Assembly (NCBI GenBank): GCA_934202095.1 | Contig: CAKPXN010000025.1 | Location: 1 to 21,254, forward strand | DNA length: 21,254 nt | Source of the DNA: an uncultured Veillonella sp. | GTDB taxonomy: Bacteria > Bacillota > Negativicutes > Veillonellales > Veillonellaceae | Direction: 5' to 3' | Part shown: positions 8,690 to 17,700 of the stretch, piece after piece | How the letters are laid out: the number at the start of each line of letters is the position of its first letter | How positions within the stretch are numbered: the first letter of the stretch is position 1 | The notes under the pieces: generated by a model | Seen by the model: only the letters and a program-made list of their open reading frames with translations | Told to the model about the DNA's origin: nothing | Databases searched by the model: none | Program-made: the position numbers and the translations under genes

Positions 8690-9643
8690 ATGAATAAGAA
8701 GACCAATCTCCTCATATGCTTGATGATACTTCTTTGTATATGTATAGCAGGTTGTGGTTTTCAACCTAGAGAATCCGTCACAAGTCCTATGCGTTATGTT
8801 GAAAGCTATGATGGTGTCAGCGTAGGTGTTCCTGAGCATCCAGAGCGTGTTTTAGCATTATCTTCCGCAGCAGATACGATTTTATTAGGACTTATAGAGC
8901 CCAATCGCCTGGTGGGTATTAATAAATTATCTACCTATGAGGAGTATTCCTTGGAAGCAAAGCGAGCTAAACTCGTAAAACCGGTGTTGGGTTCCTATCC
9001 ATTGGAGAAAGTTATAGCCTTGAAACCAGATCTCGTCATCGCTCCAGATTACACGAGTGCAGATGTTATTGACGGTTTGCGCCACATGGGTATACCTACT
9101 GTTGTAGTACCGACACCGTCTACGGTAGAGGAAGTCATTCATAATATAACGGATATTGCGCATGTGGTTGGGGAGGATGAAAAGGGTCAATTGTATACCC
9201 AGAAGATTCGTCGTGAATTAGATGAGATGAAACGGCTAGGGGCCTCTATTCCTGTAGAACAGCGTAAAAGTGTACTCTTTGTATCCTCCATGGATGGTTA
9301 TACAGGAACAGGTAGTTTGTTTGATGATATGTGTAAGTATATGAGTATCTACAATGCACCTGATCTTTTAGGATTACCGCCACGGACGCCCTTTGGGGAT
9401 GAACGGGTCATAGCGATGGAACCAGATTATATTTTTATTCCCTCCTATAAGGGAATGGATAAGACATTAGCCAGTCGATATTTAGATAATCCCGCATTTC
9501 AGAATTTGTCAGCTGTACGGGAAAACAGAGTTAAACCCTTGCCAGCAGCATACCTATATACAATGAATCAGCATATTGGTGAAGCCATGCTAGCCATTAT
9601 GCATACTGTGTATCCTCAGTTAGAAAGGAATTCTCATGACTAA
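8690..9643 (+). CDS. Lipoprotein substrate-binding protein (BtuF/FecB class)
   Basis: A 317-residue periplasmic-facing SBP with a lipoprotein signal and lipobox I-A-G-C (Cys22). Family landmarks are PERVLALSSAADTILLGL, LKPDLVIAP, the inter-lobe stretch GIPTVVVPTPSTVEEVI, MEPDYIFIPSY and a C-terminal ENRVKPLP. It should dock on the permease encoded immediately downstream, whose ATG lies inside its last codons (8-nt overlap). It shares FDDMCKYM and general layout with the SBP after the chelatase genes, so these two are paralogues and may bind related ligands. A small 6-bp hairpin (8749-8754 with 8762-8767) sits on the lipobox codons. The start is supported by AAGGAG about 8 nt upstream. Confidence 0.94.
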   Translation: MNKKTNLLICLMILLCICIAGCGFQPRESVTSPMRYVESYDGVSVGVPEHPERVLALSSAADTILLGLIEPNRLVGINKLSTYEEYSLEAKRAKLVKPVLGSYPLEKVIALKPDLVIAPDYTSADVIDGLRHMGIPTVVVPTPSTVEEVIHNITDIAHVVGEDEKGQLYTQKIRRELDEMKRLGASIPVEQRKSVLFVSSMDGYTGTGSLFDDMCKYMSIYNAPDLLGLPPRTPFGDERVIAMEPDYIFIPSYKGMDKTLASRYLDNPAFQNLSAVRENRVKPLPAAYLYTMNQHIGEAMLAIMHTVYPQLERNSHD

Positions 9644-10673
9644 ACAGAAACAACGTATCATGGCAATTGCCATAATTGGGGTATTGCTGTGTATTGTGAG
9701 TCTATTGGCACTACACCTAGGAACGATTATGATTCCTATCGGTGGGGGCATACAAAGCATTTTAAATGGTATGGGAATACCTGTACACTTCACAGAGCCT
9801 ATTACAGCTGAACAAGAGGCGGTATTGTGGTTTATCCGTATGCCACGCCTTATCATAGGTTTACTCGTAGGTGGTGCCTTGGCACTCGCTGGTGCGGTTA
9901 TGCAAGGGGTGTTCTCAAACCCACTAGCGGATCCAGGTATTATGGGCGTATCTGCAGGTGCATCGCTTGGTGCCGTTATTGCTATTGCGCTCGGCTTTAC
10001 ATCCCTAGGGATGTTTTATATGCCTGCCTTTGCTTTCGTAGGGGCCTTTGTATCAGTTGGTATTACCATTCTTTTGACTTTGCGTAATAACAAGCTAGAT
10101 ACGACAACCTTATTGTTAGCAGGCGTAGCTGTGAGCATGTTATTAGGGGCTTTTACCTCCGGTATCTTGACGATGATCAATGAATATCGTTTGCGCGAAT
10201 TCCTATTCTGGATGGTAGGGGGCCTCGATTTCCGTCGTTGGGACCATGTTCTATTGGCGGTTGGACCTATCATGACAGGCAGTGTTATTTTAATGATGCT
10301 TGGGCGCCATTTAAATGTACTCGTTCTCGGCGACACAGAGGCGCGCGCTCTAGGTGTGCCTGTAATGGTGTATCGCATGTTATTCCTATTCTTATCATCC
10401 GTCATTACTGCTACCGCTGTATGCGTCAGCGGTTCTATCGGATTCGTAGGGCTTGTGGTGCCACATATTGTACGTCTCTTAGTAGGACCAGATCATCGCA
10501 TATTATTGCCTATGGCCGCCATTGGTGGTGCGCTATTCCTCGTATTCTGCGATACCTTAGGACGTGTCGTAGCACAACCAGTAGAAATTCGCGTAGGTAT
10601 TATGACGGCTCTCTTAGGGGCACCGTATTTCTTATATTTACTTCATCGCTTGCGCAGTAAAGGAGGGGCCTAA
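9636..10673 (+). CDS. FecCD/BtuC-family ABC importer permease
   Basis: A 345-residue polytopic inner-membrane protein of the same family as the first permease. It carries the matching landmarks IRMPRLIIGLLVGGALALAGAV, NPLADPGIMGVSAGASLGA and GFVGLVVPHIVRLL near the C-terminus. It starts inside the SBP gene (AGGAA site upstream of ATG 9636) and ends on the ATPase start codon (taATG), giving a fully coupled SBP-permease-ATPase cassette. A homodimer of this protein would form the channel. The ligand is probably a metal chelate, haem or corrinoid, from family membership only. Confidence 0.95.
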   Translation: MTKQKQRIMAIAIIGVLLCIVSLLALHLGTIMIPIGGGIQSILNGMGIPVHFTEPITAEQEAVLWFIRMPRLIIGLLVGGALALAGAVMQGVFSNPLADPGIMGVSAGASLGAVIAIALGFTSLGMFYMPAFAFVGAFVSVGITILLTLRNNKLDTTTLLLAGVAVSMLLGAFTSGILTMINEYRLREFLFWMVGGLDFRRWDHVLLAVGPIMTGSVILMMLGRHLNVLVLGDTEARALGVPVMVYRMLFLFLSSVITATAVCVSGSIGFVGLVVPHIVRLLVGPDHRILLPMAAIGGALFLVFCDTLGRVVAQPVEIRVGIMTALLGAPYFLYLLHRLRSKGGA

Positions 10674-11518
10674 TGAAATTAGATGTTCAATCTTTATCCG
10701 TTACATTAGGGGAAAACCCGATTCTAAAGGATGCGTCCTTCTCTATTGATAGTGGTGAATTCGTCGGTATTATCGGGCCTAATGGTTCTGGTAAAACGAC
10801 GTTATTAAAAACCTTGCGTGGCCTTTATCCTATATCTGAGGGACAGGTTTTGTGGGATGGTAAAAGTATCGCCTCTTTGAGCGACAAGGAAATTGCTCAT
10901 CATGTGGCGTACATGCAGCAATCTGTCAATGTGTCCTTTGACTATGAAGCCATCGATATTGTAATGACAGCTCGTTATCCTTATTTGAAATGGTGGCAAC
11001 AAGAAGGCCCAGACGATAAGGCTATCGTAGAAAAGGCCATGAAAGAGGTAGGTGTGTATCACCTGCGCAATCGATCTGTACAAAACCTTAGTGGTGGTGA
11101 GCGTCAACGGGTATTCCTAGCAAAGGCGTTGGCACAACAAACAGAGGTGCTCTTATTAGATGAACCAACAGCGGCTCTCGATTTAGTTTACGCCGATGAT
11201 ATCTTCCATGAAGGTCGTAGATTATGCGACGAAGGTAAAACGATTCTAATCGTTGTTCACGATTTAGAATTGGCTGCTAAATATTGTACCAAGCTCGTCC
11301 TAGTTAGCGATGGTCATATCATTGACGTAGGTACGCCGAGAGAGGTGCTGACGGCAGAAAACTTGCGTGCTGCATTCCATCTATCTGCAGCGGTTTACGA
11401 TGATCCGTACTTCAAACAACAGCGTATCTTTGTATTCCCTAAGGGCACTACAAGCATTGATGAGTTCAAGCAAACCAATGCGAGTACGGACATATCTTTT
11501 GATCCTAATCTAAAATAG
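10673..11518 (+). CDS. ABC importer ATPase (FecE/BtuD/HmuV type) with C-terminal extension
   Basis: A 281-residue ATPase with Walker A GPNGSGKTT (35-43), Q-loop MQQS (81-84), signature LSGGERQ (139-145), Walker B VLLLDE (159-164), D-loop AALD (167-170) and H-loop histidine 196 in VVHDLEL. The last roughly 30 residues (after FVFPKG) extend beyond the usual core and show no motif I recognise. Its ATG overlaps the permease stop. It closes the second module: a 195-nt gap follows. Because no other permease or ATPase is encoded with the SBP at 18347, this importer is a candidate partner for that protein too. Confidence 0.96.
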   Translation: MKLDVQSLSVTLGENPILKDASFSIDSGEFVGIIGPNGSGKTTLLKTLRGLYPISEGQVLWDGKSIASLSDKEIAHHVAYMQQSVNVSFDYEAIDIVMTARYPYLKWWQQEGPDDKAIVEKAMKEVGVYHLRNRSVQNLSGGERQRVFLAKALAQQTEVLLLDEPTAALDLVYADDIFHEGRRLCDEGKTILIVVHDLELAAKYCTKLVLVSDGHIIDVGTPREVLTAENLRAAFHLSAAVYDDPYFKQQRIFVFPKGTTSIDEFKQTNASTDISFDPNLK

Positions 11519-11713
11519 TTAAATAGGATTATGGATACTTAACAGCTGGTTCGTAGCATCTCATCATGTGTTACTAACTGATTGTGAATTACTTATTTTT
11601 CATGAGTTACTAATTTAGTTACTAACTTATTATGAATTACTGATTTACTATGAATTACTAATTTATTATGTCTGTCGGCAGTTTACATTGCAATTCTGAG
11701 TGAGGTTAGCCTT
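11519..11713. promoter_or_regulatory. Intergenic region upstream of the chelatase operon
   Basis: This 195-nt gap is the largest gene-free stretch of the window and separates the second importer from the chelatase genes, so it probably holds the promoter of the third module. It contains the tandem repeat listed separately. A ribosome binding site GAGTGAGGT (about 11698-11706) precedes ATG 11714. I see no convincing terminator: the only pairing after the ATPase stop is ATCCTA/TAGGAT (11502-11507 with 11524-11529) with no T-run. No cobalamin or other riboswitch motif was recognised. A -10/-35 pair could not be assigned because the whole repeat is rich in TATTAT-like words. Confidence 0.4.
11571..11672. 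repeat. Degenerate 18-bp tandem repeat, six units
   Basis: Units begin with TTACT and mostly end in ATGAA: 11571-11588, 11589-11606, 11607-11618 (shortened to 12), 11619-11636, 11637-11654 and 11655-11672. A consensus is TTACTAATTTATTATGAA. The preceding bases TCATCATGTG (11561-11570) resemble the end of one more unit. The array is very A/T rich and lies 42 nt upstream of the first chelatase gene. It could be a set of regulator sites or a slippage-prone spacer; no protein reading frame spans it. Confidence 0.8.
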
Positions 11714-12643
11714 ATGTTATATCCATTTACTGCGATTGTTGGTCAAGATGAAATGAAATTGGCCCTTTTGCTCAATGCCATCAATCCATCCATTGGCGGT
11801 GTGTTGATCGAAGGTGAAAAGGGCACTGCTAAATCGACGGCTGTACGAGCGTTGGCAAATCTGTTACCTCCTATGGAAATAGGCTCATCTGCCATGACCG
11901 TTGTAGAACTGCCTATCAATGCCACGGAAGACCGAGTGGTGGGATCTATTAACTTGGAAAAGGCTTTACAAGAGGGGGTAAAAGCCTTTGAACCAGGCAT
12001 TTTACATGCTGCACATCAAAATATTCTCTATGTAGATGAGGTAAATCTATTAGATGATCATATTGTAGATATTTTGCTCGACGTAGCAGCCATGGGCGTC
12101 AATACAGTTGAGCGTGAAGGGGTGAGTCATTCCCATCCATCTCGTTTCATCCTTGTAGGAACGATGAATCCAGAAGAGGGAGATCTTAGACCTCAATTGT
12201 TAGACCGTTTCGGCTTATCCGTTATGGTTTATGGGGAGCATGACCCAGCACAGCGTATGGAGGTTATCAAGCGTCGCCTTGCTTTTGGAGATGACCCAAA
12301 AGGCTTTATCGCATCCTATAAAGATTTGGAACTAGCATTACACGAACGCTTGTTACAAGCCCGCCAATTATTGCCAAGCGTCATCCCTTCAGATGATGTA
12401 TTGCTAAAGATTGCGAGCATCAGCATCGGTGTCGGCGTTGATGGTCATCGCCCAGATATTACGATGATGCACACCGCTCGAGCTCATGCCGCCTTTCAGG
12501 GGCGCAATCAAATTATAGATGAAGACCTCAAGGTAGCTGCCCGATTAGCCTTGAAACACCGTTTGCGTCGATTGCCCTTTGAAGAGCAAGGTCATGATGA
12601 AGATCGCATTGATGCAGTGGTAACTGCAGTGCTCGAGGGCTAA
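11714..12643 (+). CDS. Class I metal chelatase AAA+ subunit I (ChlI/BchI-like)
   Basis: A 309-residue AAA+ ATPase matching the small subunit of magnesium/cobalt chelatases, which forms a ring with the D subunit and drives metal insertion or movement in the large H/N subunit. Visible motifs are Walker [10 protein letters not shown] (34-42), Walker [21 protein letters not shown] (104-122), and the family hallmark [21 protein letters not shown] (148-168) carrying the sensor asparagine and arginine finger region. The C-terminal helical lid with [19 protein letters not shown] is also present. It is slightly shorter than plant and phototroph ChlI but complete. The D subunit starts 2 nt after its stop, so both are made together. 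There is no sign of chlorophyll genes, so a chlorophyll role is unlikely. Confidence 0.93.
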   Translation: MLYPFTAIVGQDEMKLALLLNAINPSIGGVLIEGEKGTAKSTAVRALANLLPPMEIGSSAMTVVELPINATEDRVVGSINLEKALQEGVKAFEPGILHAAHQNILYVDEVNLLDDHIVDILLDVAAMGVNTVEREGVSHSHPSRFILVGTMNPEEGDLRPQLLDRFGLSVMVYGEHDPAQRMEVIKRRLAFGDDPKGFIASYKDLELALHERLLQARQLLPSVIPSDDVLLKIASISIGVGVDGHRPDITMMHTARAHAAFQGRNQIIDEDLKVAARLALKHRLRRLPFEEQGHDEDRIDAVVTAVLEG

Positions 12644-12645
12644 CC

Positions 12646-14718
12646 ATGGATACATCTGTACAAGAGGCCCTCAAAATCGGCCTTGTAAATGACCAGATTC
12701 ATACCATTGTTATTTCTGGTGGTACTGGTGTTGGTAAAAGTTATATCCTTCGCCAGTGCCTCGAGAAATGGCAAATTCCCTATCGTTTAATACCTGTTTA
12801 TGTAGATAACTCACAGTTACAAGAGTCTATCGATTTTGAGGCTTCTCTAGAACAGGGCAAGATGGTAATGTCCTCCGGTTTATTAGATGACACTAGCACG
12901 CGTTGTTGGGTTGTCGATGATGGACATGTGTTATCACCAGAGGTGCGACATGCACTACTGGTCGAGGCCAAGCGTCGCCAAATCTTGCTGATCATGACCA
13001 TCAATCATGAGGATCAAACCCTAGATGATGCGGAGTGGGAACTCGTAGATGTGCATGTATCGATGGAGACGCCTTCTCTAGAGTCTCGTATCGTAGTATT
13101 GCAACAACATAGAGAAGAAATTCAATGTATTGATATATCCACATTTGGTGGTAATCAAACAAACCTAGATGATGGGCCATCTGAGGTGGAATCTAAGTCA
13201 ATAGACATTCCTTCATCTGAGGATATAGGTTCTCTCATAGCAAATAAGAGTGTTCAAGCTGTAGCTGTTCCTGATGCCATGCTTTCACTGGCTATATCCT
13301 ACGCATTACAAGCAAGAACTGTAGGTCATGGGGCTGAATATATATTGTTACAAGTCATGAAGTCGCTCGCTGTTCTTGAGGGCAGTTCGTACTGTAAACC
13401 ATTTCATGCTGAACAGGCAGTGCTCTACGTACTACCACATCGTATGAAGCGTAATGATGACTCTGAGTCGGAATCCTCACAAGGGGATTGTATGGCTGAT
13501 AATAATAAACAAGAACAGAATGACTCCAATGATGCTATAACGGCAGCTGATTCGGATAGCGCTAAGGATTCTAATGATAGTGACGCCGATGATGTGCAAT
13601 CGGAACAACGTGAATCGGCAGATTGCAATAACGATATGGACGGGACAGAGGATGAACTGTCTGATCAAGAAGATTCTAGTAGCTCTGACCAAGAAGACTC
13701 TGGTAGGTCTGATCAAGAGGAATCAAGTGATACTAATGACTCTGACTCCATATCCCAGGGGCCGAATCATCCGTTGAATGCTGATAGCAATGAGGCTGAC
13801 GGGATATCCGCTTTAGGATTGCCAGATATGGTGGCTAAAATTGCAAATAAGATGTTTCAGTGGAAATTGGAATCATCTAAGACGGTGGACAGACAATACC
13901 GCAAGGGTTCAGGGCGCCGCCTCATGACAAAAACGAAGGATACGAGGGGGCGCATGATTCGAGCTTATCAGGACGAGCATGCTCTAGAGGACTTGGCCTT
14001 AGTAGACACATTACGAGCAGCGGCGCCGTATCAACGGTTGCGGATTGCTGTTAAAGTAAAACAACTACAACAATCTGCTCAGCTACAGCAGGAGAGCCGT
14101 CAAGACGATAAGGGATTATCAATTCTGGTGAAGCCCCAGGATTACCGCCGAAAAGCACGGGAAAAACGGATCGGTGCCTACCAGCTTTTTGTAGTCGATG
14201 CTAGTGGCTCCATGTCAGCTCGCCATCGTATGGAGGCCACAAAGGCTGCTGTTTTAAGCTTGTTACGAGATTCTTATATTCATCGTGATTCAGTGGGGCT
14301 CATTGCATTTCGCAAGGAATCTGCAGAGGTATTATTACCCTTCACGCGCAGTGTAGAGCGGGCCGAGAGATTATTGGCAACATTGCCAACAGGAGGTAAA
14401 ACGCCATTGGCGCAAGGTTTACGTACGGCCTATACCATGTGTGATAGACTCTTACGCAAGCATTCAGCGGAGCGTATACAGATAATTTGTATTACCGATG
14501 GTCGTGCTACGTCGGGGGATTCAGAGGAACCTGTAGCAGAGGCCAAACAATGGGCTCGTATTTTAGGCACCTTGCCGGTAGACTGTATCGTTATCGACAC
14601 AGAAACGGGCTTTATCAAGCTAGGATTAGCTAAGAAATTATGTCAATTGATGAATGGCAGTTATTATGCCATGGATACTATTTCGGCAGAACGTATTTTG
14701 CGGGTATCGCGGAGGTAA
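12646..14718 (+). CDS. Class I metal chelatase subunit D (AAA+ domain, acidic linker, VWA domain)
   Basis: A 690-residue protein with the three-part ChlD/BchD architecture. The N-terminal AAA+-like domain (about 1-265) has an intact Walker A GGTGVGKS (25-32) and a Walker-B-like CWVVDDGHVL. A highly acidic Ser/Asp/Glu linker spans about residues 270-373 and includes three copies of an SDQEDSxx repeat. The C-terminal von Willebrand A domain (about 510-690) has a complete metal-ion-dependent adhesion site: DASGS (Asp518, Ser520, Ser522), Thr586 in GGKTPL and Asp618 in ITDGRAT. It should bridge the I ring and the large subunit. An intact Walker A is unusual because studied BchD/ChlD proteins have degenerate ATP sites. 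The large subunit begins 3 nt after the stop codon. Confidence 0.93.
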   Translation: MDTSVQEALKIGLVNDQIHTIVISGGTGVGKSYILRQCLEKWQIPYRLIPVYVDNSQLQESIDFEASLEQGKMVMSSGLLDDTSTRCWVVDDGHVLSPEVRHALLVEAKRRQILLIMTINHEDQTLDDAEWELVDVHVSMETPSLESRIVVLQQHREEIQCIDISTFGGNQTNLDDGPSEVESKSIDIPSSEDIGSLIANKSVQAVAVPDAMLSLAISYALQARTVGHGAEYILLQVMKSLAVLEGSSYCKPFHAEQAVLYVLPHRMKRNDDSESESSQGDCMADNNKQEQNDSNDAITAADSDSAKDSNDSDADDVQSEQRESADCNNDMDGTEDELSDQEDSSSSDQEDSGRSDQEESSDTNDSDSISQGPNHPLNADSNEADGISALGLPDMVAKIANKMFQWKLESSKTVDRQYRKGSGRRLMTKTKDTRGRMIRAYQDEHALEDLALVDTLRAAAPYQRLRIAVKVKQLQQSAQLQQESRQDDKGLSILVKPQDYRRKAREKRIGAYQLFVVDASGSMSARHRMEATKAAVLSLLRDSYIHRDSVGLIAFRKESAEVLLPFTRSVERAERLLATLPTGGKTPLAQGLRTAYTMCDRLLRKHSAERIQIICITDGRATSGDSEEPVAEAKQWARILGTLPVDCIVIDTETGFIKLGLAKKLCQLMNGSYYAMDTISAERILRVSRR
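13660..13731 (+). repeat. 24-bp intragenic tandem repeat, three units, in the acidic linker
   Basis: Three in-frame 24-nt units (13660-13683, 13684-13707, 13708-13731) begin TCTGAYCAAGA and encode SDQEDSSS, SDQEDSGR and SDQEESSD. Unit number could vary between strains without a frameshift and would lengthen or shorten the flexible linker between the AAA+ and VWA domains. Confidence 0.75.
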
Positions 14719-14721
14719 ATC

Positions 14722-17700
14722 ATGAGTCGTCTCATGTATATTTCTAATTTAGGAAAACAAATCCAATATATAGAAAAGGCTGTCGTTACCTATCCAGAGC
14801 TTTTACAAGGGGAGGTAGACGTTTGCAACATGAAAAAACCGCCTCTCTGGGATGGGGATTTTGAAAGCCGCCTTCGCGCTGCTGATGTAGTTCTCGTGAC
14901 GAATATGGGGGTGGGCTTAGATTCACCATTCTTGGAACGTCTGGAGCGGTGGCTATATGCGCATCATCCTAAATACTGGATCGATGTGGTAGAGCCTAAG
15001 AAAACAGATATTCTCTATCGTAACTTAGATGAGGAACAGCGAGTTCGTCTTGAAAGTTACCGCCGCACTAGTGGTGTCATGAACTATGTGCGCTTGATCA
15101 ATGGTGCTTTCAGCACGAAACCTGTCTCTGAATGGGAGGAGCCAGATCATATTCCGTGGCAGGCCATCATGGGACGAGCAGGCAATATCTACGAAACCTA
15201 TGATGAGTTCATGGAGGCCGAAGGGCATCGCGAATGGCCATCCATAGCGGTATATTTTTACCGTGACGAGTGGGTCATGGGGGATATTGAGTATCAGCAA
15301 GCCCTGTTTGAAGAGATTTATAAACATCAGTACAACCCAATTATTTTTTACGGACAGTATGGCTCGAATCCTCGCGTAGGTATTCCGAATATGAAGCTGT
15401 CCATGAACCATCTCTTTGGAAAGGATGTATTTCCCTTTGATGTGCTCATCAACACATGTAAATTCTCCTTCCAGTCCTTAGGGGCTCAAACCTTGGAGGA
15501 GTTAAAGTTACAGGGTGTTCCTATCGTTCAAGGCTACACCATATACATGGATGAACAGTCCTGGGCGGCAGATCCACAAGGTGTGACGCCTTTAGATGTG
15601 AACCTATCTATTTCACAACCTGAGCTAGATGGCGTTATCCACGGTGGGGTCGTTGCTTGTCAGACCTTTGATGAGCAGGGCCACTATATGTACTTGCCTG
15701 TGAAAGAACGCATCGGTGCTGTGGTGCAGCGTGCTATTAAGTGGTCTAAGCTGCGTCACATTCCAGTATCGGAACGAAGGGTAGCCATTATATTACATAA
15801 CTATCCGCCGAAGAATTCCAACATTGGGTCCGCTGCAGGTCTTGATACGCCTGAGTCGGTGCTACGATTGTTGCGTCAAATGCAAGAGGAAGGATATTCA
15901 ATCGATAGTGTACCGGAAACGAGTGCAGCTTTGATGGATATGGTGACCTCTCATATGACGAATGACCGTTCCATGCTCACCGATGAATTACTAGGCTCTG
16001 CAGAAGGCCGCATGAGTAGCGATGATTACAAAGCATACTTTGCTACACTGCCAAAGGATACGCAGGCGGCGATGGTCAAGTCTTGGGGCGAGGCTCCAGG
16101 GGATGTATTCGTTTATGATGATGAAGTTATCATCCCTGGGTTTTCCAATGGCAATTTATGGATTACGGTACAGCCGCCTCGTGGCTTTGGGGAAAATGTA
16201 TCTGCTATTTACCATGATCCCTGTTTACCACCTCCGCATCAATATCTAGCCTTTTACCATTGGGTACGAACTGTCTTTGAAGCAGATGCGGTCATTCATG
16301 TCGGTACCCATGGGTCTCTAGAATGGTTACCTGGTAAGGGGGCTGGCCTCAGTGCTAGTTGCTATCCAGAAATTGGTATTTCTAGCTTGCCTAATATTTA
16401 TCCTTATTGGACAACCATTATAGGGGAAGGTATTCAAGCGAAGCGGCGTAGTTCAGCCTGCTTAGTGGGGCACTTGTCGCCGCCGATGACGACGGCGGGT
16501 CTCTACGATGAGTTTGAAGAACTAGAAGCCTTGCTCGATGAACATAGTCATTTTGAGCAAGAACACCGTGAAAGTGTATCAGATATAGAGGACGTAATCA
16601 GGGAGAAAGCCATCTCCTGTCATCTTATTGAAGAAGACCGGGGTGCCACCATGGCAGTAGGTGATATGATTACAGAGGTTCACGAAAAGCTGAGTGACTT
16701 AAAGCATATGCAGATGCGCAATGGTTTGCATATCTTAGGCCAAGGACCTGAGGGGATAGACTTAGAAGAATTTATTACAGCTATTATCCGAAACCCTCAA
16801 GGTGAGATGGCATCGGGCCTTGCTGTTATAGCAGAGGAACTGGGCTACGATTGGTCCTATGTTGAGGAACATACTGGAGAAACTGATAAGGATGGTACAC
16901 GATACAGTGTTATTATCGACCGCATATGGGATGAGTTGCGTAGCTTTGTAAGCTATGTAGTCAATACGCCAGATTACTCCGTATCTGAACGGTTAGAACC
17001 GTTGGCAAAGGCTATCGTTCAAGAGTATATTCCTAAGTTAGGAGCTACGAAGAACGAGCTTGTTTCTATTTCTAGAGCCCTACAAGGGCAGTATGTAGAG
17101 CCTGGACCTGGGGGTGCACCTTCGAGTGGTCAAGTTGATGTACTGTCTACAGGACGTAACTTCTATAGTTTAGATGAACGGGCTTTACCTACAAAGGTCG
17201 CCTATCAATTAGGCATAGAGCTAGCAGATCAAGTCATTGCTGATTATATTCTAAATGAGCAACGCTATCCTGAGACAGTGGGTATCATTCTATGGGCTAC
17301 AAGTAACTCTAGAAGTCATGGTCAGTGTTTAGGTGAGTTTCTATACTTGCTAGGGATTCGGCCTAAATGGCAATCGGGCGGTCGCGTGTCAGGTTTAGAA
17401 GTGATTCCTTTAGAGGAATTGCAGCGCCCTCGCATCGATGTGATGGGCCGCATCAGTGGCCTCATTCGAGATATGATGCCTACTGCTATCGGCTGGCTCG
17501 ACAAAGCCGTTGAAATGGTGGCAGAATTAGATGAGTCGTTGGAAAACAACTACGTTAAAAAGCATATTCATGATGATGTAGATTGGCTCGTTGGACAAGG
17601 TGAGGACCCTCTATTGGCTACTAAAAAGGCTAGACTCCGCATCTTTGGCGATCCGCCCCAAGCTTATGGCACGGGTGTAGGTGCCTTGATTGAAGGAAAA

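Noticed and set aside
11502..11529. Possible terminator after the second ATPase gene
   Set aside because: Only six base pairs (ATCCTA/TAGGAT) with a 16-nt loop, partly inside the coding sequence and with no T-run.
11568..11618. Short peptide frame GTG...TAG through the tandem repeat
   Set aside because: Only 16 codons, no ribosome binding site, and the frame is broken by a stop within the array.
11519..11713. Cobalamin riboswitch or Fur box upstream of the chelatase genes
   Set aside because: No recognisable B12-box sequence or Fur-type GATAATGAT palindrome was found here or in the 6528-6661 gap.
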